NCBI GenBank assembly: GCA_019634635.1
Contig: JAHCBB010000041.1
Span: 1 to 39,831, forward strand
Source of the DNA: Verrucomicrobiia bacterium
GTDB taxonomy: Bacteria; Verrucomicrobiota; Verrucomicrobiia; Limisphaerales; UBA9464
Direction of reading: 5' to 3'
DNA length: 39,831 nt
Within the stretch, counting starts at the first letter, position 1. Each line of letters begins with the position of its first letter. Of the stretch, positions 1 to 10,098 are shown in pieces. A program made the position numbers and the translations under genes. The notes beneath the pieces were generated by a model, which searched no databases, had not been told where the DNA came from, and saw only the letters and a list, made by a program, of their open reading frames with translations.

Positions 1-100
1 CTAGGAACGGGGGTCTCCAAGTCAATCGCCGGCCCTCGGGAGTCCAAACAGGCTCCCCAAACGGAGGGAGGCCTCCGGGACCGGCGGGCGGTGGTCCGGA

Positions 101-1891
101 TCACCGGAACGAGAGGCGACGCCAGCAGCGCCAGACCCCCCAGAACCCCGCGACGGACAGCGCCAGCAGGCCGGCGGCAGCGCCCGCCTGCGCGTAGAGC
201 ACGTAGCCCACCGCACCCAGCAGCGACCACACGGCAAGGGTTGCCGCCGCGGCTGCCAGGAGTGCCGGGGGCAGGTCGGAGCGGTAGGCGGCGTCCCGAA
301 GCTGGACCCCCTCGCCGGCCGCGCGGAGCAGGACGCGGTCCCATCCGGGTCCGCCGGGTTGAATCCGCCGGTAAAACTCCCGCAGCCGGCCTTCGTCGGT
401 CGCCGGGGACAGGAAGGCGACGGCGACCCAGCACACCGTGGTCACGCCGACGCCCCAGAGCATCTGCTGCCAGGCGGGCGGCGGGGTGCCCGCGCGCCCC
501 CAGAAGAAGAACAGCGCGGCCATGGCGAACGAAACCCCCATCGCCGTGATCTCAGCGGCGGCGTTCACCCGCCACCAGAACCAGCGCAGCAGCAGGAGCA
601 ATCCGGTTCCGGCGCCGATCTGCAGCAGCAGCTGGAACGAGCTCAGGGCGTCGCGCAGCAACAGCGCCACCCCGCAGGCGAACACCATGAGCCCGGCGGT
701 CGCAAGACGGCCCATCCAGACCAGGCGTCGCTCCGACGCCCCGGGGTTCACGAACCGGCGGTACACGTCGTTCACCAGGATGCTCGATCCCCAGTTCACC
801 TGCGTGGACATGGTGCTCATGTAGGCGGCGATCAGCGAGGTGACCACGATGCCCATCAGCCCGGCGGGGAGCCGTGTGAGCATCGCCGGGTAGGCGAGAT
901 CATGCTGCACGTACTGCGGATTCAGGTCCGGAAACGCCTGCCGGAGCGACTCCACGCTCGGATAGATCACCAGCGACGCCAGGGCGACGAGGATCCACGG
1001 CCAGGGCCGGAGGGCGTAGTGCATGACGTTGAACAGGAGTGTCGCCCCGACCGCATGGTGTTCGTTCCGAGCGGCCAGGATGCGCTGGACCACGTAGCCG
1101 CCCCCCCCGGGTTCGGCCCCCGGGTAGTAGGCCGACCACCATTGGACCAGCAGTGGCATGAGAAACACGCCGACGATCACCTCGGGGGACACCCGGGTGA
1201 AATCCGGGATCAACGCCAGGTGGGGCGCCAGCTCGGGGCGCGCCAGCAGCGCCTGGAGACCGCCAACCTCCGGCAATCCCACCAGGTACCAGGCCGCGCC
1301 GATCGAACCCACCATGGCGATGACGAACTGCACCAGGTCGGTGAGCAGGACGCCGGTCAGGCCGCCGGCCAGGCTGTAGGTCAGCGTCACCGCGGCGGCG
1401 ATCGCGATGCTCTGGAGCGGGGAGAGTCCGAGCAGCACGCCGCCGATCTTCACCGCGGCCAGCGTGACATTGGCCATGATGATGACGTTGAAGAACACCC
1501 CCAGATACAGCGCGCGGAACCCGCGCAGAAACGCCGCCGGCTGCCCCGAATAGCGCAGTTCGTAGAACTGGATGTCGGTCAGCACGTCGCTCCGTCGCCA
1601 GAGTTTGGCATAGAGGAAGACCGTGGTGGACCCGGTGAGCAGGAAGGCCCACCACACCCAGTTTCCGAACACGCCGTCCTGCCGGACGATCCCGGCGACG
1701 AGGTTTGGGGTGTCGGTGGCGAAGGTCGTGGCCACCATGGAGGTGCCGAGCAACCACCACGGCATGGAGCGTCCGCTGAGAAAATAACTGTTGTAATCCT
1801 TGCCGGCGGTCCGCCCGACGAACAGTCCGATGGCGAGGTACACCGCGAAGGCCGCGGCCATGAAGGTCCAGTCAAGGGCGGAGAGATGCAT
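101..1891 (-). CDS. Sodium:solute symporter (SSS/SLC5 family)
   Basis: A 596-residue inner-membrane transporter of the sodium:solute symporter family, expected to couple Na+ entry to uptake of a small solute such as a sugar, amino acid or carboxylate; the substrate cannot be read from the sequence. Hydrophobic segments run almost end to end, compatible with 13-15 membrane helices. The early part carries the family pattern (GRTAGKDYNSYFLSGRSMPWW near residue 30, then a TFATDTPN-like stretch). The ATG at 1891 is preferred: the frame stays open upstream to about 2041, but those residues are arginine/proline-rich with no family resemblance. No Shine-Dalgarno is visible. It lies 154 bases downstream of the giant secreted protein on the same strand, so co-transcription is possible. 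Family assignment is firm. Confidence 0.9.
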   Translation of the reverse strand: MHLSALDWTFMAAAFAVYLAIGLFVGRTAGKDYNSYFLSGRSMPWWLLGTSMVATTFATDTPNLVAGIVRQDGVFGNWVWWAFLLTGSTTVFLYAKLWRRSDVLTDIQFYELRYSGQPAAFLRGFRALYLGVFFNVIIMANVTLAAVKIGGVLLGLSPLQSIAIAAAVTLTYSLAGGLTGVLLTDLVQFVIAMVGSIGAAWYLVGLPEVGGLQALLARPELAPHLALIPDFTRVSPEVIVGVFLMPLLVQWWSAYYPGAEPGGGGYVVQRILAARNEHHAVGATLLFNVMHYALRPWPWILVALASLVIYPSVESLRQAFPDLNPQYVQHDLAYPAMLTRLPAGLMGIVVTSLIAAYMSTMSTQVNWGSSILVNDVYRRFVNPGASERRLVWMGRLATAGLMVFACGVALLLRDALSSFQLLLQIGAGTGLLLLLRWFWWRVNAAAEITAMGVSFAMAALFFFWGRAGTPPPAWQQMLWGVGVTTVCWVAVAFLSPATDEGRLREFYRRIQPGGPGWDRVLLRAAGEGVQLRDAAYRSDLPPALLAAAAATLAVWSLLGAVGYVLYAQAGAAAGLLALSVAGFWGVWRCWRRLSFR

Positions 1892-2045
1892 GCGGCAGGA
1901 GGCGAGGGGCGTGAGACGTGGGGCGCCCGATGCCCGGCGAAGGAAACCAAAACGTGCCCCCCGGGGCCACGAATTTGAGCGTGCGCCGGGCCGACGAAGC
2001 ATTCGGGATGTCGAATGCGATCCGTCCCGGGACCGAAGCAAATCC

Positions 2046-5000
2046 TCACTCCCGGCCCGTCAGAACCGACCCGGGCCCGGGCACCGGTTCCCGGGTGCGG
2101 AAATACCGTTGATCCTCCCCCGGAACCAGCCGGTATGGGGACGTGGCATCGGGTGCCGGGATCCACGGACCCGTGACCGCGGTGGACGTCTCGAGCACGC
2201 CGGCGTCCCAATGAATTTCGAGTTCCCCTCCGTCCTGACGGAGGGCGACCCTCCGTTCGACCGGAGACTCCACCGTCAACACCGCCCGATCTTCAAGGTA
2301 GGCCACGCTCCATCGAAACCCTTCCGGAGCCGCGATCGAGTCAAAGGCGCCCGACACGCCCTGCCCGGAACCCGACACAATCAAGAACTCGAACTGCTGC
2401 CCGGGCCCGGGCTTGAAGCCGTGGAGCAATTGAACTTCCAGGACCCCGGCCAGATGCACAGTCCCCTCGAAGATCCGGATCTGATCGTGTTGGGAGAGAG
2501 GCACGGGGCCGCCCAACTCGATCTGAATGCGCCCCTGGGCCGTCTGCATGAGATTTCCAGCAAGATTGAACGGGCCGGCCTGCCCCGGGCCACCGGGACG
2601 GATTAAGCCACCATTTCGAAGCACCGGCGTCGTGATCATCGGCCTGACGGGAGCCGGCTGACCGTGCCGGATTCGAGTTCCACGCGGAGGGAGGCCTGCC
2701 ATCGGCGCCGGCCCGGAGCCGGGCGGATGATCGGTCCGTGCCGGAACAATCACCTGATCAATCTCATCAAGAATGCTTTCAAGGCCGTTCTCAAAACCGG
2801 CTTCCGCGCCAAGGCCGCCCTCAGGTCCGATTTCGAGCGTGCCGTGGTTCAGCAGTCGCGGGAGATTCATCTCAACGCCGGCGATTTTGAGATTGCTGCC
2901 GGCCGCAAGTTCGGACGGTGTAAACTCCCCCCAGCCATTGCCGTTCAGGGAGACCTGTGCTCCGGCACCCAACAGGACAACAGGCCCGCCGAGGGACAAC
3001 CGGCTGTCGCGTTCGATGATCCAGCGCCCTCCCGTCAGCATGCCGCCCACGATCTGCTCGCAATTCAGGGCGATGAGGTGCGCCCGCTCGCGGACCAGAA
3101 CCGTTCCTTCATTGTTCAGGACCACATTGGAGGTAATGCGCTGCCGGTGGGATGCTTCCGCCACCAGAAGACCCTCCGGCCTGTTCTCGAATCGGCCTCT
3201 CGTGCCGGGGGCGGTGATTTCGACATCGTGCAGAACATATTCTCCTGAATTCACAATCCGCCCGGCACCCCAGAATTCCAGGTTGCCGGAATGCAGGACA
3301 GCACCCTCGTTGATCAGCTGGCTGCCCTCACCGATCCGGATCAGGAAATCATTGCGCTCCATCATCCGGGTCCGGCCAAGATTTCGAATGGTCACGTGGT
3401 CCGAGATCCAGGGCGTATCCAGCGTCAACTCGGAGAGATTGAGAATCTCACCGCCGGCTTCCGTCGCCGCGAATTCGTTGAATTCCAGCCGAAGCCTGCC
3501 TCCGTTCTTCAACCGCCCGCCCGCGAATTGGATCGGCTCGCGGAAGAAGTGGACCTCACCGGCGCCGTTGTCTATCTCCACCTCGCCAGTGATGGCGTAT
3601 CCTTCGCCGGCTTCCGGTGGCTTGACGAAGGCGATCGAGCTTCCTCCCGCCCGCAGCGTTCCACCGGCCAGCCGTCCGCCGCCGTAAAAGGCGATGAAGT
3701 CGTTGGTCGGCCCCCCCACGAGGGTCTCGAGGATGCCATCCTTTTCCAGAAGCATGGGCAGCGACACCCGCGCCCTCCCCCGGTTGAGTTGCATCAACCC
3801 CTTGTTGAGCAGCAGCGCATTCGAGGACGGGGCGGCCTGATCCATGTCGGCATCAACGATTTCCCAGACGCCGTGGTTCTCCACGCCGTTGTCCATCGAA
3901 AGCTTCGAAGCCTGAAGGACCACGCCCCCGGGCTGGATGACCAGCCTGGCAGTTGAGTGCATTGGGGTTTGGATCCGCAGTCCGCCGGAATTCACAAACG
4001 TTCCGCGTCCCAGGATGGATGGGCTGGACCAGGTGGCACTGCCGAGGTTGTGAAAGGTGCCGTCCATTTGAACAGGAGCGGCCCCACCGAAATGGAATCC
4101 GTCGAGGGTGTCCTTGAGGTTGGCCGTCACGATCGCGCCCGATTTGATATGAAAGAAGCCGGCATGGGCCTCCCCTTTCAACTCCACGGACCCTGCCCCG
4201 CTGAAACGGACCGTCTGGTCCACTTCGAACGACTCCGGGGTGCCCGGGCCTCCGGCCGCGAAGATGATCCTTCCCCCTCCCGCAACCGTGTACGTTCCGT
4301 GGACCCGGCCGCCCCGCTCGAAGGACAGGACCGCGCCATCGGCCGTCACCCTGCCTGAAGCTTCGTTGTCGAAGGGAATGCGGATGTGGTTGGTGGGTGT
4401 CGAAGCGGTTTCCGGCCGGCGATTGAATTCCCCCGTGTTTAGGAACACGGGCTCCCCCAGTGGACGCCGGGTGTTGTCGAACCCGGCCCCGTCGCCATGG
4501 AGATTCCAGGTTCCGCGATTGTGGATCCGGGCATCCCAGGCGACGTCCAATACCGTTTCAAAATGACCGACAGTGTCCTCGTTGAGAAAGGTCTTCCCCC
4601 TGAGCGCGGGGGGATTTGAGGGATCGCTGCCATGGATGACGAACGCGTCGCGGTTCACGGCTGGCGCCTCGGGGCCGCCCTGGATGGTTCCCCCGCTCCA
4701 GAGCGAGATGCCGTCGAAAACGACATCCCGCACATCAAGGGTTCCCTTCTCGAGAGCAACATTGCGAAGCCTGGCCGCGTCGGATTTGAGATCCGCCCGG
4801 ACCACCAGCCTGCGGGTCGCCTCGAGATGGGACAGATCGGCCGAGGGTTCCTTCAGCAGCACCTCGCCATCGGCCTCCCTGATGAACACCCGCGCTCCGG
4901 CGGTCGGCGGCACCTCCCAGGGCCTGCCGGAGGCGTCCTTCCACCGGGACCGGCCGTCCGAAATCGTATGCCAGTGGTCCGTTTCGATCCCACCCGCCCA

Positions 5001-6656
5001 ATGGAACTCGTCGCCCTGCGGTGTTGTGGTGCCGCCGCCCGTGACACGGTAGATCGCCGAATGCCCGTCGGTGAACCGGACGCGGAAATGGAGCGCGCCG
5101 TTGTCATCCAGGGCCGTTCTCTGGTCGAAGGCAGTTTCGGCCACCGTCTTTTGGAATTCACGCACGTCCACCGGCTGGGTCACATGGAAGACCAACCGGG
5201 GCGTCCCGTCTCCGCCCAGGATGAAGAGTCCCATTCGCGTGTCACGGACGGGCCCGCCGCTGAAGGGCATGGTGAAGGCGATCGTTCCGTTGGGACTCAT
5301 GGCCAGCAGGGCCGGACCCACCGATGCCGTGGGAATCTGGAACACGAAGTCGGCGCCCTCGACCGCGCGGTTCGCCAGAAAGACGATGCGCACGCTTCCG
5401 TCAGGGTTCACCGTGAACAGCCCCAGGCCGTTCGAATCGTTCAGGCCATCGTAGCTGGCGACAAATGCGGTGCGCCCCCCGCGCTGACGCGGATTGAACA
5501 CGTTGAAGGCACCCGGACTAAGACCCGCCAGCCGGGTGAGGGTCAAGGGTCCCGCCGGGGTTGAAATCTCCGTATTGAAGCGCACCACCTCCCGCTGGTG
5601 TGTCCCGTCGGCCGAAACCTCCCAGAGCCCGTGGCTGATTCCGCCGGTCCTGACCTCGATGAGAGCGGGGCCTGAGACGTCCACGTCCCAGAGGAAAAGA
5701 CGGTCGAAGGACTGGGCGAGCCCCGGCAGGGGATCGCCCGGACCCAGGACCCGTGTCGCACCGCCGCCGTCGAAGCGGAAGAGGGTGTTGATGCTCGCGT
5801 TGCCATCCGTCTTGGGATGGGTGGTGAAGAAGCCGGAATTGGCGTCACGCGCCAACTCCGCGATTCCCGGCACCTCCCGGCCGTCGTCCCAGGCCAGCAG
5901 TTCGAGTGAATTGCGGTCCGTCCCCCCGTAGACGGCCACGCTCGACATCGGATCGGCCCCCCAGGGAACGTTGACTGCGTTGCGGGCGCGGAACACGAAG
6001 AAGCCGCCATTGTTGAACCGGATATCGAGGAACCCCTCGTGATGCAGGAACATTTCGGGATTTCCCGGGGGACCCGGCGGGCGAAAGAATTCGAAATCGT
6101 CCGGATGGGCTCCCCGGGCCGCAAGGATGGCCGGCTCGGAACCGGCAGTCTGCCAGAGCGCCGGACTGGACGGAACCCCCTGCGGCCAGCTCGACGCGTA
6201 CCCGCCCCTCGGACGGAGTGGATAGCGGAACAGCACCGCTCCGGAATCGTTGATGACTCCGACCGGCACCGCATTGATCCGGTCCACCGCATCGGCTTCG
6301 AAGTGGATGGCCGTGGGAAGAGACGCCGGCCCACCCTCAGGCCGGGCCCAATAGGTCTGGCGGTCTTCCACGATCCTGCGTGCCTCGCCATCGAAGGCAA
6401 ACAAGGCCATTCCGCCGCCGGCGGCGGGAATGCCTGAATTGAAGACCAGCTTCCCCCGAGAACTGCAGAGGGGCCAACTCAGCAAAACATGCCGGCGGGG
6501 TGGGTTCACCCCGGGGGCTTCGTCGCCGGAAAACACCAGCAACTCCGGCACGGATGCCGCGCCCGGACCGGCAGCGTGCCATTGCGGAGGTCCAGCGGCC
6601 TGCAAGGTCATTCCTGCCAGAGATACGGCGCAGACGAGACTGGGGAGCGATTTCAT
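2046..6656 (-). CDS. Giant secreted beta-rich protein (1536 aa), PVC-type C-terminal module
   Basis: An exported protein of unknown function. It begins with a signal peptide (MKSLPSLVCAVSLAGMTLQA, cleavage probably after AAG). Residues about 40-560 hold several units of a degenerate pattern, roughly 'N/D-x-x-G-x-x-x-F ... dG ... va-G', seen in large secreted proteins of Verrucomicrobia and Planctomycetes. Residues about 600-1350 are short strands with recurrent 'N-x-G-x-L/V' turns (NSGGLRIQ, NNEGTVLVRE), suggesting a parallel beta-helix. Residues about 1370-1480 resemble the autotransporter-associated 'DQI...LAGVLEVQLLHGF...FEFLIVSG' segment. The end has a verrucomicrobial 'LEIHWD.G.LETS....GPW' module. 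The start at 6656 is chosen because the signal peptide begins there. No catalytic motif was recognised; an adhesin, surface-layer or polysaccharide-binding role is only a guess. Confidence 0.85.
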   Translation of the reverse strand: MKSLPSLVCAVSLAGMTLQAAGPPQWHAAGPGAASVPELLVFSGDEAPGVNPPRRHVLLSWPLCSSRGKLVFNSGIPAAGGGMALFAFDGEARRIVEDRQTYWARPEGGPASLPTAIHFEADAVDRINAVPVGVINDSGAVLFRYPLRPRGGYASSWPQGVPSSPALWQTAGSEPAILAARGAHPDDFEFFRPPGPPGNPEMFLHHEGFLDIRFNNGGFFVFRARNAVNVPWGADPMSSVAVYGGTDRNSLELLAWDDGREVPGIAELARDANSGFFTTHPKTDGNASINTLFRFDGGGATRVLGPGDPLPGLAQSFDRLFLWDVDVSGPALIEVRTGGISHGLWEVSADGTHQREVVRFNTEISTPAGPLTLTRLAGLSPGAFNVFNPRQRGGRTAFVASYDGLNDSNGLGLFTVNPDGSVRIVFLANRAVEGADFVFQIPTASVGPALLAMSPNGTIAFTMPFSGGPVRDTRMGLFILGGDGTPRLVFHVTQPVDVREFQKTVAETAFDQRTALDDNGALHFRVRFTDGHSAIYRVTGGGTTTPQGDEFHWAGGIETDHWHTISDGRSRWKDASGRPWEVPPTAGARVFIREADGEVLLKEPSADLSHLEATRRLVVRADLKSDAARLRNVALEKGTLDVRDVVFDGISLWSGGTIQGGPEAPAVNRDAFVIHGSDPSNPPALRGKTFLNEDTVGHFETVLDVAWDARIHNRGTWNLHGDGAGFDNTRRPLGEPVFLNTGEFNRRPETASTPTNHIRIPFDNEASGRVTADGAVLSFERGGRVHGTYTVAGGGRIIFAAGGPGTPESFEVDQTVRFSGAGSVELKGEAHAGFFHIKSGAIVTANLKDTLDGFHFGGAAPVQMDGTFHNLGSATWSSPSILGRGTFVNSGGLRIQTPMHSTARLVIQPGGVVLQASKLSMDNGVENHGVWEIVDADMDQAAPSSNALLLNKGLMQLNRGRARVSLPMLLEKDGILETLVGGPTNDFIAFYGGGRLAGGTLRAGGSSIAFVKPPEAGEGYAITGEVEIDNGAGEVHFFREPIQFAGGRLKNGGRLRLEFNEFAATEAGGEILNLSELTLDTPWISDHVTIRNLGRTRMMERNDFLIRIGEGSQLINEGAVLHSGNLEFWGAGRIVNSGEYVLHDVEITAPGTRGRFENRPEGLLVAEASHRQRITSNVVLNNEGTVLVRERAHLIALNCEQIVGGMLTGGRWIIERDSRLSLGGPVVLLGAGAQVSLNGNGWGEFTPSELAAGSNLKIAGVEMNLPRLLNHGTLEIGPEGGLGAEAGFENGLESILDEIDQVIVPARTDHPPGSGPAPMAGLPPRGTRIRHGQPAPVRPMITTPVLRNGGLIRPGGPGQAGPFNLAGNLMQTAQGRIQIELGGPVPLSQHDQIRIFEGTVHLAGVLEVQLLHGFKPGPGQQFEFLIVSGSGQGVSGAFDSIAAPEGFRWSVAYLEDRAVLTVESPVERRVALRQDGGELEIHWDAGVLETSTAVTGPWIPAPDATSPYRLVPGEDQRYFRTREPVPGPGSVLTGRE

Positions 6657-7007
6657 GGTGGACGATCCTGCGGGGTCACGACGAACCCCCGGTTGATGAT
6701 CGGGAACCATGACCGCTCGTCGCGGCGTCGGGCGAACCGCAGCGCGCCCCCTTCGTGCCGCTGGCCCTCCTCCTGAGCACAGGTTCCGAACTCCATATGG
6801 GACTTCGGGGGAGTCGGACTACGGAAGGGTTGATCGAAACCGACGGGCAGGTCCCATGGCGCAAGGATGCGAATGGATCGGCCGGGAGTCACATTCGGGA
6901 TCCTGCGAATAAAACGAGCGGGAGAAAAGGAGAATTGGCTTTCCCGAACGACCCCACCCTTGTTCCCAATTGACAGCGTCGCGATCCGTCCACTTCTCTT
7001 TGCCGGC
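6657..7007. promoter_or_regulatory. Divergent intergenic region between two giant secreted-protein genes
   Basis: A 351-base gap between two divergent starts (6656 minus, 7008 plus), so promoters for both must lie here. It has an A-rich patch around 6905-6930 containing GAATAAAACG and a good Shine-Dalgarno-like AAAAGGAG. That is followed by TTG and a 12-codon open frame, which could be a short leader or chance. A TTGACA hexamer at 6970-6975 has no matching -10 box before the start at 7008. No convincing operator or terminator was found. Confidence 0.4.
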
Positions 7008-9794
7008 ATGCTCCGCCCCCGTTCCGCCTCCGGCCCCGCAAGGAGCCCTCATCGTTTCGCGGCGCTCTGGCGACTCGCGACCTTCCTGCTGCTGGCCACG
7101 GCTCCCGCGGGCGGCGTCCTTGCGGCGGAGGGCGTGTCCCTGGCGGGCCGGACGCCCCTGGCGTCGCTGCTGGGCAGCTCCGGTCCGGGACTGCCGGCCC
7201 CGGCGGGCGCGTCGTATCTCTCGCCCCGGGTCGTCCCGGTGCGGACCCGCGTCGTCACCGGTGACGGGACACGGGCCACGAATTTCAGCGTCCGTGTGGG
7301 GACCAATCAGTACGTGGCGGATCCGCTGTTCAGCATCCCCGGGGATGCCGCCGGATTTCACCTGCTGGTCCTGGAACGCAGCTCCCTCGCGGTGGTGACC
7401 AACTTCAGCGCCAGCACCGTCGATTACGGCACCCTGGTTATCAACGACGTCCTTGTTGATATGGTGCAACGTCCGGACGTTCTCATCATCCTGTATGAGA
7501 TGAATCCCGCCGGAACGGATCCAATTGACAATCCCCTGGCCGCCACCCTGGCGGGTTTTGGGGCCAATTCCAACGCGTTATACAATCCGGCCAACAACCA
7601 GTTCGCACCGGCCTACGCGTTCATCGGGAATGCGGGGCTTTCCACCAACCGGAGCTTTGAACAGAGCCGCTTTGTGAACCCGCGGGCCACCGGGCAAATG
7701 GACGTGGTGCTCACGCGGGACCTGAACGGCAATTTTTTCCCGGCAAGCTCCCGGTTTGTCACGGTGCAGGCATCAACGGGGGCCGGAAGGGACACGGTGC
7801 TGATCCATGCCGCGTCCGCCACCAATGTTCTGGTGGCTCCGGCACTGCTGCCCGGTGCGGCGGGCGGCTTTCAACTGGTGGTGGCCTTGCGTGACCTCCT
7901 GGACCAGGCCCCCACCAATTCGGAGGCCATCCTCCTGAACCAGTCGTTTTCCACGGCCGCCGCCACGGCCGACGCGAGCGTTCAGGCGATGACCGCGCTG
8001 CTCCAAGCCCTGAGCGGGCAGGTGGAGGCGATCGCGTCCGGCGAAGTGCTCGTGTTGCTCACGTCGCTGGGATCGCCCCTGATGAATTGCGACACCGCTG
8101 GATGCAATTCGGCCGAGGAGGTCGCCTACGAAGCCGCCCTGACCACCGTTGCGGAGCTCCTTGCGGCAGGCGTTGGCGCCGTCGCCGATCTCGGGCAATT
8201 GCAGTCCGGCGGCTATTATGCCCTCGTTGGCACCCCCTGGATTCCCACCAATGCCCTCCCGCGGTCCGTGGAGGTCCGTTCCTGGACGCCGGCAGGCACC
8301 AATGCGGCGACCCTGACGGCCGTCCTGCAGTCGGGTCCCAAGGGATGGTTCGACCCTGTGGCTGCCGACACCACCGGCCTGGTGGATTACCGGCTCTACG
8401 AGATTGCGACCCGGCCCCCGGTTCCCTGGCCGGTGGCGCCCGATGCCGGCGCGGGCCCTTGCGACCCGGGCGATGAGGCCTGCCTTGCCTACCATTGGAT
8501 CAGCACCAACATCGCCGAGAACGTCAACCTCAAGAGCATCCGGGACACCTACCTCGATGAGGAGAGCAACTTCTCCGGCTACCGCCAGAATCTGACCTCG
8601 CTGGCGTACGAGTCCTCCCTGGCACCCTATTTTTCCGAGCCGGTGTACGCCTCGGTGACCAACCAGCTCGATCGGGAGCTCTTCTACATGGGCTTTGTGC
8701 AACACCTGCACGGATCACTCTCAAGCCTGATCTCGGACCTGGCCAACGACCAGAACTCGGGGCTGCAAAGCGCGGTGAATGCCGTGATCGGTCAGGTGGC
8801 CCCGCCCGACGACGCAATGGTCGGCTTCAGCCTGGACGCGGTGCTGGGTTTCATTGCACAACTCGGGGCGGTGCTGGATCCCGACCCCATCAGCCAGGCC
8901 GCCCTCGGGATTGCCGGCGCCTCCCTCACTTTCGCCATGGAAAAGAGAACCACCCCGGCGGGCAACGGTGACAACCGGGTGGAGGCCGAGGTGTCCGGTC
9001 TGGCGGCTGCCATCGCGACCAGCATGAACGACAATCTTGTCGGGCTGGGGGAGCTCTTCCGGGACATCGTGACGGACTGGAGCAAGCTCTCCGAGGTGGC
9101 CATCCTGACCCAGGGACCGCCGGCCCCCGGCAATGGCTTTGCCTGGCAGCCGGGAACTGCGGGGCTGGTTCTCAACGGCGTGCTGCCGGCCTTCAGCCAG
9201 TTGTTTTATTCCGAACTGATTCCGGCCCGGTTTCAGATCGTTTATTTCGAGGATGTCCCGTTCACCAATCCCAGCGCGTACTACTACCGACACGGCTGCG
9301 TCACCTGGCGGACCGTGATCTGCGAGTGTGAGACCGACATTTATGATCCGCCCGCCTTTGACTACCTCCAGCCCGTTGGCAGTAGCGATATCTACATGAT
9401 GGCGACCGCGTCGAGGGACTACCCCACCGCGGCCCTGATGCAGACGGGACTGCCGATGAACGGCCGCGTGTACCTGCCGGACATGCTTCGGGGCGTCGGC
9501 CGGTGGAGCGGTGTCATTCCGCGCGTTCTGCCGAAAGGGTGGACGGACTATCTCGAGAACCAGACGGGGGCGTGCGACGGCGACCTGGCGATCGCCGAGG
9601 ATTCCGGAGAGCCCCTGGAGATCGCGTTTCGCGGCACTCCGGGCCGGAGATACCAGCTCGAACGGTCCATCGGCAGGCCCGACCGGTGGCTTCCGCTGGA
9701 TGACCCGATCTCCGCCGGGGATTCTCTGGTCGTGATCCGCCCTGCGACAGATGACGAAGGTGTCGTGTTCTTTCGCCTTCGAACCCTGGACTGA
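7008..9794 (+). CDS. Large secreted protein with two ILEI/FAM3-like repeats
   Basis: A 928-residue exported protein of unknown function. A basic n-region and hydrophobic core (LATFLLLATAPAGGVLAA) form a signal peptide ending near residue 41. Two regions resemble each other: about 92-230 (GFHLLVLERSSLAVVTNFS ... YAFIGNAG) and about 260-430 (GFQLVVALRDLLD ... LVLLTSLGSPL ... YYALVGTPW). Their order of strands and the 'YA-x-IG' end resemble the ILEI/FAM3 (PANDER) fold; this is my inference. The middle holds paired cysteines (residues 361/366 and further C-x-C sites around genomic 9296-9335). The last 70 residues carry the verrucomicrobial 'G..YQLERS....W.PL' module shared with the divergent neighbour. 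The ATG at 7008 is preferred over in-frame ATGs at 6867/6873 because the signal peptide begins there. Confidence 0.8.
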   Translation: MLRPRSASGPARSPHRFAALWRLATFLLLATAPAGGVLAAEGVSLAGRTPLASLLGSSGPGLPAPAGASYLSPRVVPVRTRVVTGDGTRATNFSVRVGTNQYVADPLFSIPGDAAGFHLLVLERSSLAVVTNFSASTVDYGTLVINDVLVDMVQRPDVLIILYEMNPAGTDPIDNPLAATLAGFGANSNALYNPANNQFAPAYAFIGNAGLSTNRSFEQSRFVNPRATGQMDVVLTRDLNGNFFPASSRFVTVQASTGAGRDTVLIHAASATNVLVAPALLPGAAGGFQLVVALRDLLDQAPTNSEAILLNQSFSTAAATADASVQAMTALLQALSGQVEAIASGEVLVLLTSLGSPLMNCDTAGCNSAEEVAYEAALTTVAELLAAGVGAVADLGQLQSGGYYALVGTPWIPTNALPRSVEVRSWTPAGTNAATLTAVLQSGPKGWFDPVAADTTGLVDYRLYEIATRPPVPWPVAPDAGAGPCDPGDEACLAYHWISTNIAENVNLKSIRDTYLDEESNFSGYRQNLTSLAYESSLAPYFSEPVYASVTNQLDRELFYMGFVQHLHGSLSSLISDLANDQNSGLQSAVNAVIGQVAPPDDAMVGFSLDAVLGFIAQLGAVLDPDPISQAALGIAGASLTFAMEKRTTPAGNGDNRVEAEVSGLAAAIATSMNDNLVGLGELFRDIVTDWSKLSEVAILTQGPPAPGNGFAWQPGTAGLVLNGVLPAFSQLFYSELIPARFQIVYFEDVPFTNPSAYYYRHGCVTWRTVICECETDIYDPPAFDYLQPVGSSDIYMMATASRDYPTAALMQTGLPMNGRVYLPDMLRGVGRWSGVIPRVLPKGWTDYLENQTGACDGDLAIAEDSGEPLEIAFRGTPGRRYQLERSIGRPDRWLPLDDPISAGDSLVVIRPATDDEGVVFFRLRTLD

Positions 9795-10098
9795 ACCCGG
9801 AATGCGCGGGCGATCGCGCCCCCGCGAGGCGCCCGAACGGCTCCGGGGCCTTTTTGTGCCATTGGGATGCGGGCTTCGGGCTTGGGGTGCGGGGATCGTT
9901 GGGCGATTCGAGCGAAGGGATCTGAAGGTTTGAACCGTCTCCAGGACAACACGGTTCCGGCTGGGAACGCGCCTGCTCGAAGGGAGCGGCGACGGGTGGC
10001 CGGTGGCCACGGTGCCGTCCGAATCGCCGGCCCGCCCAGAAAACTCTCGCCAACCGGGACTTTGGACGGCACCAACAGGCGCTTTGGCAGGGCTTCCG
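9795..10098. other. Intergenic region, possible weak terminator
   Basis: A 304-base gap between the secreted-protein gene and guaA, both on the plus strand. CGCGGG (9805-9810) can pair with CCCGCG (9821-9826). A run of five T follows at 9851-9855 but is 25 bases beyond the stem, so this is not a canonical intrinsic terminator. The remainder is GC-rich with no clear promoter; the guaA frame stays open upstream to 10003 but those residues are not GuaA-like. Confidence 0.3.

Noticed and set aside
359..1978. 539-codon plus-strand frame over the symporter
   Set aside because: Translation is Gln/His/Arg-rich with no hydrophobic segments, whereas the opposite strand encodes a typical SSS transporter.
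6970..6998. TTGACA as a promoter for the secreted protein gene
   Set aside because: No -10 hexamer at the right distance, and a start site there would leave almost no space before the ATG at 7008.
9805..9855. Intrinsic terminator after the secreted protein gene
   Set aside because: Stem and T-run are 25 bases apart; kept only as a weak note in the intergenic entry.
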